Positions 36,258 to 45,402 of a stretch of DNA of 64,000 bases are shown piece after piece (the stretch's first letter is position 1; every line of letters begins with the position of its first letter). Source of the stretch: Streptomyces sp. TLI_146 (lineage in GTDB: Bacteria; Actinomycetota; Actinomycetes; Streptomycetales; Streptomycetaceae); NCBI RefSeq assembly GCF_002846415.1, contig NZ_PJMX01000001.1, positions 62,001-126,000 of the forward strand, given 5' to 3'. Position numbers and translations under genes: made by a program. The notes under the pieces were generated by a model. That model was not told the origin of the DNA, searched no databases, and saw only the letters and a list, made by a program, of their open reading frames with translations.

Positions 36258-37502
36258 TCAGGGGGTGCGCAGGTCGCGGCAGAGGGCATCGATCGAAGTC
36301 CGTGTGACGTGGCCGGCGGTAACCAGGCGGGCCAACGAGCCCTCGCAGACAAGGTGCCACTTGCGGGTGATCCATTCGGCGGGCCGGTCGAAGCCGACGG
36401 TGAGGGAGTCGGTGGTGCGGGTGGGGTGCACGCCGGCCAGGGTGAGCTGCTCGACGGCGTACTGGGCGGTTGCCAGGCAGCCCAGTACGTGGGCGCGCAG
36501 GCCGGAGTGCCCGAGGCGTCGCAGCACACACCAGAGGAGCAGGGCGGCCAGGCCGCTGCGGGAGTGGCCTGGATTCTGCCTGGTGGCCTGGGCGTAGGTG
36601 CTGGCTAGCAGGGGTGCCGTGACGTGGTGTCGGCGGGTCAGGACGACGCCGCAGGGGATGAGGGCGCCGAGGATTTCGTGGCCGCTGATGGAGAGGGAGT
36701 CGGCGCCGTGGGCGAAGTTCCAGCGGGGTGCGGAAGGCGCATGCGCGGCGATCAGCCCGCCGCAGGCGGCGTCGGCGTGGACATGGACACCCCCCGCCGT
36801 TGCGGCCGATTGACGGAGTTCGGTGACGTCGTCGTACGCGCCGCGCATGACCGTCCCGATCGTAGCGACCACGATGGCTCCTGGGCCCCGCCCGAGATGG
36901 GGACGGATGCGGCGCTGGAGAAGCGCCGCGCTCTTCAGGGCCTGTGCGTCCATCACCCCGTCACCCGTGGTGGGTATGGTCACGAGCTTCATGCCGAGGA
37001 GGTCCGCGGCTGTGGCGACGCTGTCGTGGGCCTGGTCAGAGGCGTAGACGGCGGCGTGAGGCAGCCGACGGCGGCCCGTGGCAAGGCCGAACAGGAGCCC
37101 CTCGCTGTCGCTGGGCGTGACGTAGCCGAAGGTGTCCTCGGGTGGCGCTTCCGCCGTCTGGGCGATGAAGCGGACCACGGCCTGCTCGTAGGCCCTGTTG
37201 TCGACGTTGCCGGCATTGCTGGTCGGATCAGGTACGTCGTTGAACAGCGCGCCCGGGGCGGGGCCGAGGTCGGTGGAATTGAAGGAACGGTTGTTGGCGA
37301 AGCCAGGGATGCGGGGTGTCTTGGTACGCAGTGCGGCGATCAGGGCGAGGACTTGGACGGTGTCGTCGAGCGGGTCCGAGGGGAGTTCACCGATGTGCAG
37401 TGCGGTTTCAGCCGGGTATACCGGCGTCCAGGTTGTCCTGTGCTCCGGTATTCCGGGTGCGGGCGGTTTGTTGGCGCGTGTGGGATCGGGTGCCGATGTC
37501 AT
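36258..37502 (-). CDS. Group II PLP decarboxylase homologue with the catalytic Lys replaced by Glu
   Basis: 414 residues from ATG 37502, overlapping the upstream stop (ATGA). It resembles PLP-dependent histidine decarboxylases: GYVTPSDSEGLLFGLATGR, TIGTVMRGAYDD, VHADAACGGL (cofactor-binding Asp) and SISGHEILGALIPCGVVLTR. In active members the last motif is SGHK followed by a Pro-Cys-Gly turn, and the Lys forms the PLP Schiff base. Here codon 276 is GAA (Glu, 36677-36675) instead of AAA/AAG; all surrounding residues are kept. The protein may be a pseudoenzyme, bind substrate or cofactor non-covalently, or be newly inactivated by a one-base change. Operon context is an ATP-grasp biosynthetic cluster. 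Confidence 0.88.
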   Translation of the reverse strand: MTSAPDPTRANKPPAPGIPEHRTTWTPVYPAETALHIGELPSDPLDDTVQVLALIAALRTKTPRIPGFANNRSFNSTDLGPAPGALFNDVPDPTSNAGNVDNRAYEQAVVRFIAQTAEAPPEDTFGYVTPSDSEGLLFGLATGRRRLPHAAVYASDQAHDSVATAADLLGMKLVTIPTTGDGVMDAQALKSAALLQRRIRPHLGRGPGAIVVATIGTVMRGAYDDVTELRQSAATAGGVHVHADAACGGLIAAHAPSAPRWNFAHGADSLSISGHEILGALIPCGVVLTRRHHVTAPLLASTYAQATRQNPGHSRSGLAALLLWCVLRRLGHSGLRAHVLGCLATAQYAVEQLTLAGVHPTRTTDSLTVGFDRPAEWITRKWHLVCEGSLARLVTAGHVTRTSIDALCRDLRTP

Positions 37503-38743
37503 GCGGTTCGCCCGTACAGGCCGAAGTTCTCGGCAGCCCGGATCGCCTGGTGGTCGCGGTTGATGGCCCGCATGTCCTCGGCAGCGAGCAGGAGCCAGCC
37601 CGCTACCTGGCCGGCCTTCACGGCGGTGCCTGCGATCAGCGGGGTGTGGGCGGCCACGGTCGGCAGGCTGGTGAGGGTGTGCAGCAGCTCCGGGTTGACC
37701 ATGCCGTCCTGGCGGGGCAGCAGCGCGACCTTCGTCGTGTGTGTCTTGCGGGCTGGGCGGGGCTCCTCGCGCCGGCCGGTGCGGATCAGGTGCACGGTGT
37801 CGGCGACCGGGTCGTGGCCGGTTGCCGCGCGGAGCGCCTCGGGGGCGAACTCCGTGCCCGCATCGGTGCGCAGGGCGGTGAGGGTGGGGCCTCGGTCGGG
37901 TGTGTAGACGACGGTGGCCTGGGCGGGGCCGTAGCGCACACCCAAGATGGTGAGGGCGCGCTGGGTGTAGCGGGTGAGCGCGCGGGCCAGGATGCCTCGG
38001 CCGCTGACCAGGTCGGCTCGGTGGATCTGCCGCTCGCGCGTGTGGCTCTCGCACCAGATGGCGGTGACAGTGTGGGCGTCGTTGCCGTCGTGGACGGATC
38101 CGCTCATGGTGTGGATACGGAACTGGGTGCCGGGGTGGTGCTCACGCAGGACGAGCGGCTGGCTGTCGCGGTGTTGCTGGCGGTGCCAGGCGGCGCGGAT
38201 GTCGGCGGATGTGCGGCAGAGCGCCCCGGGGTGTGGCCGAGCGGGGTCAGGGTGTTCCAAGACGAGCTGGGGCAGGCGGGTGAACTGGGCCCAGCGCAGG
38301 GCCTCCCCGAGGCTGGCCGTGCGCAGCAGGCGTGGGGCACTGAGCCCGGCATCGCGCAGGACCGCGCTGGTCCAGGCGGTATCGCGGCGCATGTCCGCGG
38401 TGGCGGGGGCGTTGCCGGGCAGCCCAAGACGGGCGGCGAGACGGTCGGCCAGCTCACATCCCGCCGGTGAGCCTGCCACGACGGCCGTGGTGCCCACGTG
38501 GGCGAGGTCACGTGCCGTCCGGCGCAGGCTGCCGGTGTGGGTGATCTGGCCGAGGAGGCGCGACGGAGCGGCGTCGGCCTGGAGCGTCTCGGGCAGCGTG
38601 ACAGCGATGCAGGACCAGCCGTGCCGGGCCAGGGCGGGTGCGTAGGGGGTACCGGCAACGAGGGGTGCGACCACGGCGGCAACTCCCTTGGCGGTGGGGG
38701 CGTTTGATCCGGTGGCGCCGGGGCGGGTGGGGCTGAGAATCAT
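37499..38743 (-). CDS. ATP-grasp-like protein (degenerate motifs)
   Basis: 414 residues from ATG 38743 with AGGAG 8 bases upstream. The layout is that of a carboxylate-amine ligase: an N-terminal Rossmann-like part (TTAVVAGSPAGCELADRLA), a substrate-selection helix (MRRDTAWTSAVLRDAGLSAP) and a central sheet (SQPLVLREHHPGTQFRIHTM). The canonical ExNxRxxGG signature is not found, so ATP use is uncertain. It lies between a clearer ATP-grasp gene and the decarboxylase homologue, and its stop overlaps the latter's ATG. A second ligase step or a partner subunit is possible. Confidence 0.7.
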   Translation of the reverse strand: MILSPTRPGATGSNAPTAKGVAAVVAPLVAGTPYAPALARHGWSCIAVTLPETLQADAAPSRLLGQITHTGSLRRTARDLAHVGTTAVVAGSPAGCELADRLAARLGLPGNAPATADMRRDTAWTSAVLRDAGLSAPRLLRTASLGEALRWAQFTRLPQLVLEHPDPARPHPGALCRTSADIRAAWHRQQHRDSQPLVLREHHPGTQFRIHTMSGSVHDGNDAHTVTAIWCESHTRERQIHRADLVSGRGILARALTRYTQRALTILGVRYGPAQATVVYTPDRGPTLTALRTDAGTEFAPEALRAATGHDPVADTVHLIRTGRREEPRPARKTHTTKVALLPRQDGMVNPELLHTLTSLPTVAAHTPLIAGTAVKAGQVAGWLLLAAEDMRAINRDHQAIRAAENFGLYGRTA

Positions 38744-38764
38744 GGCGGGACTCCTGGTGGGTGG

Positions 38765-40018
38765 TCAGGCCGTGCCGGCCTGGATGTGGATACCGGTGCG
38801 CTCTTCGACGAGTTGGAGCCGCTTGCGGCAGGAGGAGGGATCGCCACCGGTGACGACAGCCAGGGCGGTGCGGTCTCGGATGCTGGCGTGGGGCGGCGCG
38901 CAGACGTGTTCGCCGGGCAGCGCGGTCCAGACGAGCCGTTCCAGCCACGCAGCCTGAATCCCGCAGTGCACCGCGGTGACCTGACCGGTGACGCAGGGGT
39001 AGAGGAACCGTACGGCGGCGCATCGGCTCTGGCGGGGTACCAGATCGGGGTCGGCGCCCGTGGCGAGATCGGCTGCGATCTGCGGCAGGTTGAGGCCCGT
39101 GGCCAGGTGCACAAGGTGGGGAATGAGATCGCTGGCGAGAGTGGCGCCGATCTCGGTGATGCGCGGCCCCTGGTAGGTCAGTCGCATCTGGACGTGGATC
39201 ACGCCGCGCGAGAGGCCCACCGCGGCCACGGCCGACGCGGCGAGCTGGCCGATCCGGGGATCACGCAGGACGGGGTCGGCGGCGTCCACGAGATGTCCGG
39301 TTTCCAGGACGGGGGGCTCCCCCTGTGTGAAGGTGCGGCTGACGGCTGCCAGGTGCACGGTGTCGGGGGCGAGGACCACGCACTCCACGCCGATCTCGGG
39401 GCCGTCCATGTACGCCTCGATCAGCGCCCCGCCTGCCCCGGCGCACGGCTCTCCCGGCTGGCAGGAATCCCGGACGGTTACGAAGCCCTCGCGTATCTCG
39501 CGAGGGCTCTGGGCACGGTGACCTACCGCATCGCCGCTGAGAATGCGGGGTTTGAGGACGACCGGTCCGCCGAGCGCGCTCGCCTGCTCGACGACGGCGT
39601 CGACGTCACCAGCAAGGGCGGGGACGGTCGAAGGGATGTCGGCGGCTTCGAGCAAGGACGGGGCACTGTGCTGGTCGCGGCAGGCTGTCGCCGAGGAGGG
39701 AGTGTTCCCGGGCACATGGAAGAGGTCGGCCAGCCGGGCTGCGAGTTCAACGTGCTGGTCCTGGTAGGTAAGGACCCCAGCGACCCCGCAGTCCGCAGCG
39801 ATTGCCTCTACGGCCCTGATGACGTCCTCGTCAGCCGCCAGGTCTACCTCGACCGTCACAGCGCTGACGTCACACGCCCACTGCCCTGGTTTCTCATCGA
39901 GCAAGGCAACCGGATAGCGGGCAGCAATGTGCTGGAGAGCGTATCCGCAGTAGACGCGGTCACCAGCGCCGAGAACTACGAGAAGGGGCGTGTCGGGGCA
40001 GGTGTGGTCGGAGAACAC
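38765..40018 (-). CDS. ATP-grasp amide ligase
   Basis: 417 residues from GTG 40018, with AGGA 7 bases upstream. It shows the order of L-amino-acid-ligase-type ATP-grasp proteins: an N-terminal LLVVLGAGDRVYCGYALQ fold, GGPVVLKPRILSGDAVG (nucleotide Lys), GALIEAYMDGPEIGVECVV and ITEIGATLASDLIPHLV in the metal-site position. The usual Asn of ExN is Gly here, so metal binding may differ. It is the first gene of the minus-strand operon and would form an amide or peptide bond via an acyl-phosphate; the substrates are unknown. Confidence 0.85.
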   Translation of the reverse strand: MFSDHTCPDTPLLVVLGAGDRVYCGYALQHIAARYPVALLDEKPGQWACDVSAVTVEVDLAADEDVIRAVEAIAADCGVAGVLTYQDQHVELAARLADLFHVPGNTPSSATACRDQHSAPSLLEAADIPSTVPALAGDVDAVVEQASALGGPVVLKPRILSGDAVGHRAQSPREIREGFVTVRDSCQPGEPCAGAGGALIEAYMDGPEIGVECVVLAPDTVHLAAVSRTFTQGEPPVLETGHLVDAADPVLRDPRIGQLAASAVAAVGLSRGVIHVQMRLTYQGPRITEIGATLASDLIPHLVHLATGLNLPQIAADLATGADPDLVPRQSRCAAVRFLYPCVTGQVTAVHCGIQAAWLERLVWTALPGEHVCAPPHASIRDRTALAVVTGGDPSSCRKRLQLVEERTGIHIQAGTA

Positions 40019-40197
40019 AAAGGAGTCCTGACGTGAGGCGGACAGGGCCGGGCGACGCCGGGTCCCTGAGTCGTGGTGGAGGGGGGCAGAGGAGTGATGT
40101 TGTCCGGGCGCGCGCGAGCAATTCGGTAGGCGGGCAGCACCGTTGGAGTCATCCCGAGACCGGCCGGTCCGGACTGGCTCGCCGGGGCCGGCGGGGT

Positions 40198-40227
40198 GGG
40201 GTGCCGCTCGGGGGCGAGCGGCACCCC
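40198..40227. terminator. Strong 13-bp stem-loop terminator
   Basis: GGGGTGCCGCTCG (40198-40210) pairs perfectly with CGAGCGGCACCCC (40215-40227) across a GGGG loop. It lies downstream of the secreted SH3 gene (stop 40380) and upstream of the ATP-grasp operon start (40018), separating the two transcription units. It has no clear U-tract, as is common in Streptomyces. Confidence 0.8.
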
Positions 40228-40379
40228 GGCAGCCCCGTCCGTGCGACCGTGCGAGGGGAGATCAGCGTGGTCGCTGTTCGGGGGCGAACTGGACGGAGCT
40301 GCGGCATGAAGACCACCAAGGTGCCGGTGGCTGAGCGCGCCGGGAACTCAGGAAGGTCAGGTCCCGGAGGGCTCGTGGT

Positions 40380-40721
40380 CTATCGGGGGCAGTTCTCGGG
40401 GATGCAGGTGTGCCCGCCTTCCCCGGGCGTGTGCAGCAGGTCGCCGCGGACCCACCCGAAGACACCCGTGCGGTTCACCCGGATCTTCGCCCATTGCGTG
40501 TCGCCCGGGTAGGAGTAGTCCAGGGCGGCACACGACCAGCCCTTGTACGCGACACCCACCGCGACAGCGCGGGTAGTTGCCTTCGCACGGACGTTGGCAG
40601 CGGACGCGGTGATGTAGCAGCGATTGTCGACGGCGTGAGCGGACGTGGCGGTCACGGCGGCAGCTCCCGTGACGGCCACCGTGAGGGTGAACGCGGCAGC
40701 AGTGCGGCTTAACGGCTTCAC
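40380..40721 (-). CDS. Small secreted SH3-domain-like protein
   Basis: 113 residues from GTG 40721 (GGAG 8 bases upstream; GTG 40730 is an alternative). A clear signal peptide (KPLSRTAAAFTLTVAVTG to the SAHA cleavage site) precedes a bacterial SH3-type domain: ASAANVRAKAT, VAYKGWSCAALDYSY, WAKIRVNRTGVFGWVRGDLL. Four cysteines remain in the mature part (CYIT, WSCAAL, and the HTCIPENC end) and could form disulfides. Such proteins usually bind cell wall. No functional link to neighbours is evident. Confidence 0.8.
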   Translation of the reverse strand: MKPLSRTAAAFTLTVAVTGAAAVTATSAHAVDNRCYITASAANVRAKATTRAVAVGVAYKGWSCAALDYSYPGDTQWAKIRVNRTGVFGWVRGDLLHTPGEGGHTCIPENCPR

Positions 40722-41434
40722 AGCAAACACTCCATGATGGATGAGAGGAGGGGTAGGGCCGACGGCGCGGCGAGCGGGCGGGGCAGGCAGTGCCCGGTCC
40801 ACAGGGCACGGCGCGGGCCCGCCGCAAAGCGGGCCGACTCATGGGCGGCGTCAACGCCTCGTGGACAGCCGGTAGTGCTGGCAGTGACGTGACTGAACGA
40901 CGGTGTGATCGGATCCTTGGATCTGGGCGGCGAGCCGCCGGATGCGGGGATTGCCGTGGCTCGAGGTACTCAGCCGCCGCTTCGCCCGCATCCTGGCCAT
41001 CGGCGATCGGCTGACTTGCAGAAGAATTTAGGCGGCAGACGCCGCGTGCCGCCATTGACTGAGTGCACCATCTGCGAGCCGCCACCTGCCAGTTCTGCAC
41101 TGCCGGCACCGATAGGTTTATCGTCGTGCACTGCCGTCACTCAGGAGGTGCCAGAACTGCCCCATCCACAAATTCAGCGACGTGGCGTCAGGCCTGCGCA
41201 TCCGCCGCGCCAACGCACTCACTTCTGAGCACATCAGCGCCATGCCGGAAGGGGAATACAGAGCCCAACGAGTCCCTTCCTCCGGGCCGCGGGCAGGCCT
41301 GGGCCGCTCGGCGCCTCACCGGTCGGGGCCTTCGGCACCGAACGCAAGGGAAGCTATGCAGCGTAGGCGATCACTCAGCCACCGCCGCGCATCTCCAGGC
41401 CATCGGTCACATCTACCAGGCGAATCGCCAGTTA
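40722..41434. other. Region without a recognised gene left of the IS5 insertion
   Basis: About 710 bases. Short open frames occur on both strands but none has a family signature or start signal. If the IS at 41435 is removed, its flanks rejoin at TA, and no gene interrupted by the insertion is apparent. Confidence 0.5.
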
Positions 41435-42363
41435 GAGGGTGTCTGAGAAGCCTCGTTCAGGCGGTTCTCGCGGTGCGGTGCAGCAGGAGCATGATGGTGG
41501 CCAGGTAGATCGCGTTCTCCTGGCTGCCCGCCAGATACTCGTAGTCCTTGGAGAGCCTGCGATAGCGGCCCAGCCAGGCGAAACTCCGCTCAATCACCCA
41601 GCGGCGCGGGACCACCGCGAACATCGGCACCTCGCGCGGTGGTGCGTCGGCCTTGGCCCAAGTTCCGCGAAAACCACCGTCCCTGCGCTGAACCACCTCG
41701 ACGGTGATTCCGGTCTCTTCACGGACCCACGCCAGGAACTCACGGCCGCGATAGGCCTGGTCAGCCCAGAGATACTGCAGCCGCGGAAACTTCCCGGCGC
41801 ACCGGGCGAGAAGCACCGCAGCACCGTCGCGGTCATTCACATTCGCGGGGCTGACGCACACGGCCAGGACCAGGCCGAGCGTGTCCACCAACAGGTGGCG
41901 TTTGATACCCAGAACCTTCTTGCCGCCGTCGTACCCATGCCAGCCCCCACGCTCGGTGGCCTTGACGCTCTGGCTGTCCAACACCCCCGCACTCGGCGTG
42001 GGTTCACGGCCCTTACCTGTGCGTTCGCGAGCCCGCAGGGTGGCGAGGATCTCCTCCCAGCGGCCTTCGATCCGCCACATCCACCAGTAGTGGTACACCG
42101 TCTGCCACGGTGGGAAGTCGTGCGGCAGCAAACGCCAGGCGCAGCCGGCCCGCAGCCAGTAGGCGAGGGCATCGATGAGCTCACGCCGCGGGTGTGCGGG
42201 CGGACGACCACCCGGCTTCGGCGCCGGCACCAACGGCGCGAGCACCACCCACTCAGCATCGGACAGATCCGTCGGATACACACGCCGACCAGCCATCCCC
42301 ACCACCCCGACACGCAGTAACCCTCAAGTCACCTGCCCTGAACGAGGCTTCTCAGACACCCTC
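41435..42363 (-). mobile_element. Intact IS5-family insertion sequence, perfect 27-bp terminal repeats
   Basis: The left end (41435-41461) begins GAGGGTGTCTGAGAAGCCTC and the right end (42337-42363) is its exact complement over 27 bp. Both sides are flanked by TA (41433-41434 and 42364-42365). Length is 929 bp. Perfect ends and an intact transposase indicate a recent insertion. Confidence 0.92.
41457..42305 (-). CDS. IS5-family transposase (DDE)
   Basis: 282 residues; the N-terminal DUF4096-like part (YPTDLSDAEWVVLAPLVP, GCAWRLLPHDFPPWQTVYHY) precedes the catalytic domain with VLDSQSVKAT (Asp), LWADQAYRG (Asp) and RWVIERSFAWLGRYRRLSKD (Glu). The gene is complete, and its stop codon lies within the left terminal repeat. 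It differs in subgroup from the IS5 element at 18768-19661. Confidence 0.94.
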   Translation of the reverse strand: MVGMAGRRVYPTDLSDAEWVVLAPLVPAPKPGGRPPAHPRRELIDALAYWLRAGCAWRLLPHDFPPWQTVYHYWWMWRIEGRWEEILATLRARERTGKGREPTPSAGVLDSQSVKATERGGWHGYDGGKKVLGIKRHLLVDTLGLVLAVCVSPANVNDRDGAAVLLARCAGKFPRLQYLWADQAYRGREFLAWVREETGITVEVVQRRDGGFRGTWAKADAPPREVPMFAVVPRRWVIERSFAWLGRYRRLSKDYEYLAGSQENAIYLATIMLLLHRTARTA

Positions 42364-42365
42364 TA

Positions 42366-42913
42366 GCCAGGATGAGGGCACCCCGGCTGCACCGACTACG
42401 ACAGGCCGGCGCGGGCGGCTTGCCAGTGGCTCAGACTGACCTTTCCGCGACTCACATCGGCGCTGGCCCGCCGGTCATTGGCAAGGCAGCGCGTATGCGC
42501 GGGGGCGGCTTCCCGGGGTACGCGATCATCGCCACGAGATCCGTCGCCGATAGCGGCAGACAATCATCGTGCCGCTTCATGCTCTTCGGATTCACAGAGT
42601 CCGGTTTTTGTTTTGCACGCCAGCGGAGATCCCTCTGAAGGATTCCGTTGTACGCCAGGTAACACCGCTGTGCCGCACTCGCATCTCTGCTTTCAGGAGA
42701 CGACGTGAGTGCGGCACAGGCGATATTAAGGTCACGGCGCAGGTTTCCTGAGCCGCGTATCGGCGTTCTCGGCATGGCCGTGACCGTGATATAAGCACCG
42801 TTGGGCAGGCCTGGCCGGGAACGCTTCTTCGGCACGGCGCCGTCGGACTGAATGCGTCGTCTGACCGGCCCCGTCACGGCACCGCACGAACAACAGGGGC
42901 CGTTGCTGGGTTA
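42366..42913. other. Region without a recognised gene right of the IS5 insertion
   Basis: About 550 bases downstream of the PucR-type regulator. The middle (about 42530-42720) is lower in GC and contains an inverted repeat pairing GTGCCGCACTCGCATCTC (42670-42687) with nearby GACGTGAGTGCGGCAC (42702-42717), which could act as the regulator's terminator. No coding sequence was recognised. Confidence 0.45.
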
Positions 42914-44815
42914 CTACGCCGCGCAGGAAACGCGTGTGCCAGGCGCAACGACGGGGGTCCCGTTGACCACGTGGAGGGCGTAGAGCAGATCGCGCATGCC
43001 GCAGGGCGACCTCAGGTCACGGCCGGTGAGGTGCTCCAGAGCCCGCAGCCGGGAGCGGACCGTGGCCTGGGAGATCCCCAGTGTCCGTGCGGTGAGCTCG
43101 GTGTGAGCATCGTGGGTCAGCCAGGCCTCGGCCGTGCGGAGTAGCGGGCGCCGGTCCTGCTGCGCGGGACGCAGCAACGACGCGGCCCACGCCGCAACTT
43201 CGGGAGCGGCGAGGAGCGACAGCAGACTGGGCGGCGTGGCACAGACATGGTCCGGTACCGGCTGCTGGCGCCGGGTGACAACCTCCAGAGCCAGGGCGAC
43301 GGCGGTGCGCGTCGTCAGCGCGGCAAGATCCATGTGCAGCAGTTCACTCGCCTTCCCCAGGCGGCGCGTGACGGTGTTGCGGTGCAGACCGAGCCTTCGG
43401 GCTGCCTCGGAGTGAGAGTAGGCAAGGGCGAGAGGAAGCGTGTCCCGGAGCTGCTCCCAATCGGCTTCCGCGCGCATCAACGGGCGCAGCAGACAGCACG
43501 CCCAGGCGTAGCCCTCGGGTTGCGGCAGGAGGCTGATCAGCTTGGTCTCCTGCGCGGACAGGGCGACAGAGTCCGGCAGGTGGCGGGCCAGAGCCAGGGC
43601 GCCGATAGCTTCCTGGAGCGCGTCGGAGAGCAGTTCCATTGAGTAGACGCCACTGCCCCCCAGGCAGGCTGAAGGACCTAACTCTCGCACAACGCCAATG
43701 AGTTGCTCAGACAGTGCATCACCCGCATCGGCGTCGGCCCGGATGGGATGGACGATCAGAGTCCGGTAGGCAGTGCGGGAGTCGGGCACCACGAGCGCCT
43801 TGCTGGCCGTCAACCCCTCGCATCGCCGTCTGGCCCTGTCGCGGTCGGCCGGGTCAGAATCGAGGACAAAGACCCGGGCGGTCTCGGGGTCGAGCAGCCC
43901 CGGGGTGAGCCCGTCAATGATGCGGCGGGCCGTGGCGACCTCGGACTGCAACAGGAGTTCCGCCACGGCTGCGCGCGCGGCCCCGGTGGCGTCGGCGACC
44001 CGTCCGTATTCCCGTTGGGCCTGGTCGACCAGGCCGAGGAGCTTGGCGGCATGACGCAGCATCTGCAGCTCGTGGCTGGCGAAGGGAGTGTCTCGGGCGA
44101 CGGCAAGAACGGATTCGCGGCCGCGCACCCCGCCGAGCGGGACCAACTGGCTGTGACGGGCTGGGGATGCCGGCACGGTGCCGGTGAACGCCTGGCGGAT
44201 GACCAGCGGAGCCAGGTATTCAGCGGCGCTGGCTGGCGATGCCGCATGGACGCGTTCCGGTTCACTGACCATCACCTGTGCGCGCAGGCTCGTGGCGAGC
44301 CAGTCGACAATGCGCTGCATGGCCTGGCGGTCGGCCAGCTGCGCGGGGAGATGCCTAACGAGCGCCGTCATCTGGGAGGCCGTACGCTCGGCGGCAGCCA
44401 CTCTCCCCTGCTGGATCGTCTCGTGTACGCCGCGCCACGGGTAAGCCGGGGCCGTGGAGGCCATCAGTACGATGGCCAGCTCGTCCGCGAGGTCGCGGAC
44501 CGCGTGCGGGAGTGCCAGACGCGAGTCGTGGCTGACGGTGAAGACGAGCGCAACAGCGTCGTGTGCGGACATGTGCCGCAACAGCCTGTCCACCGCCGCC
44601 AGGTCGCGGCTGTAAAAGCGCCCGGGAGTTCCGGACAGGACAACGATGCTCCCGGCGGGAACGGGCTGCAGCGGGCGCCCTTCGAGGAGTCGGGCGAGCG
44701 GCAGGACAACCAGGCCCGTGAACGGCACGTCGTGGTTGGGCTTGCTGTCGCCGGAGATCAGGAATGCGAGCCGTGCTTCCGGGTGATCGGTGGAGAGGGA
44801 GCCGAGAGTCGGCAT
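42914..44815 (-). CDS. PucR/CdaR-type transcriptional regulator with two C-terminal HTH motifs
   Basis: 633 residues from ATG 44815, with GAGGAG 6 bases upstream. The N-terminal part resembles a PucR purine-catabolism-type sensor (VDRLLRHMSAHDAVALVF). A GAF-like middle follows (residues about 160-280). Two PucR C-terminal HTH units are then present: YSHSEAARRLGLHRNTVTRR (about 468) and ELTARTLGISQATVRSRLRA (about 573). Most relatives have one. It lies upstream of, and in the same orientation as, the ATP-grasp operon, separated from it by an IS and a secreted-protein gene, so it may once have controlled that operon (inference). Confidence 0.85.
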   Translation of the reverse strand: MPTLGSLSTDHPEARLAFLISGDSKPNHDVPFTGLVVLPLARLLEGRPLQPVPAGSIVVLSGTPGRFYSRDLAAVDRLLRHMSAHDAVALVFTVSHDSRLALPHAVRDLADELAIVLMASTAPAYPWRGVHETIQQGRVAAAERTASQMTALVRHLPAQLADRQAMQRIVDWLATSLRAQVMVSEPERVHAASPASAAEYLAPLVIRQAFTGTVPASPARHSQLVPLGGVRGRESVLAVARDTPFASHELQMLRHAAKLLGLVDQAQREYGRVADATGAARAAVAELLLQSEVATARRIIDGLTPGLLDPETARVFVLDSDPADRDRARRRCEGLTASKALVVPDSRTAYRTLIVHPIRADADAGDALSEQLIGVVRELGPSACLGGSGVYSMELLSDALQEAIGALALARHLPDSVALSAQETKLISLLPQPEGYAWACCLLRPLMRAEADWEQLRDTLPLALAYSHSEAARRLGLHRNTVTRRLGKASELLHMDLAALTTRTAVALALEVVTRRQQPVPDHVCATPPSLLSLLAAPEVAAWAASLLRPAQQDRRPLLRTAEAWLTHDAHTELTARTLGISQATVRSRLRALEHLTGRDLRSPCGMRDLLYALHVVNGTPVVAPGTRVSCAA

Positions 44816-45402
44816 GCGGCACTCCTCGGTGTGGGCCCGTCTACAGGGGGTTGGAGGGTGGAAACAGGACGGTCAGCTCCTGGCAGGCGCAGCCTGGTGG
44901 CACTGCGCACGCTGCGTGACGTGCCGGGCGGCTGGACCAAGAACGCGACGGGGCCGGGACGGATGCCTCTCGCGTTGACCTATGTGCGTGGGGCGTTCGC
45001 GTTCGCTGCATGCCTCGTCCTAACGGCGCGCTCCGCTGCCGCGTGACCGCTTGGCGTGCCTCATGGGTGGTTGCCGCAGCGAGTCCTTCATGCTCTCCCC
45101 CGTCAATCTTTCGTCTGTCCGCCAGTCGGCCCGCCGTCGGCCTAGCCAACAGGGCCCTGGGATCACCTGCTGGCAGCGTGCGGGACGAAGTCGCCATCAC
45201 GTTCAGCGTGTTGCTGATCCTCGTGTACACAGCGTCATATTGTCAACGATTGTTGAAGTGTTGGTGCGGCGTGTCGCCCTGGACAACCGGTCGAGGATTC
45301 GGATCACCCCGGTGACGGGGCGGATCGGGACAGCTAGAGTCAGGGTGTCGCCCCTTGGCGATCTGCGTGCACGACCACGACCTTCTTGGAGACCGCAGCC
45401 CC
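44816..45402. other. Divergent intergenic region
   Basis: About 590 bases between the PucR-type regulator and the XRE regulator. The only structured element found is the palindrome at 45243-45256. A short AT-richer patch (CATATTG, 45235-45241) lies next to it and could be a -10 element for the plus-strand gene. No gene was recognised. Confidence 0.5.
45243..45256. promoter_or_regulatory. Palindrome TCAACGATTGTTGA, possible operator
   Basis: A nearly perfect 14-bp inverted repeat, 146 bases before the XRE gene and adjacent to a possible -10 patch. The same motif, as the perfect palindrome TCAACGATCGTTGA, recurs at 46097-46110. Autoregulation by the XRE protein is a reasonable guess. Confidence 0.5.

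Noticed and set aside
44841..45230. 129-residue minus-strand frame between the PucR-type and XRE genes
   Set aside because: No ribosome site or domain; lies in a divergent promoter region.
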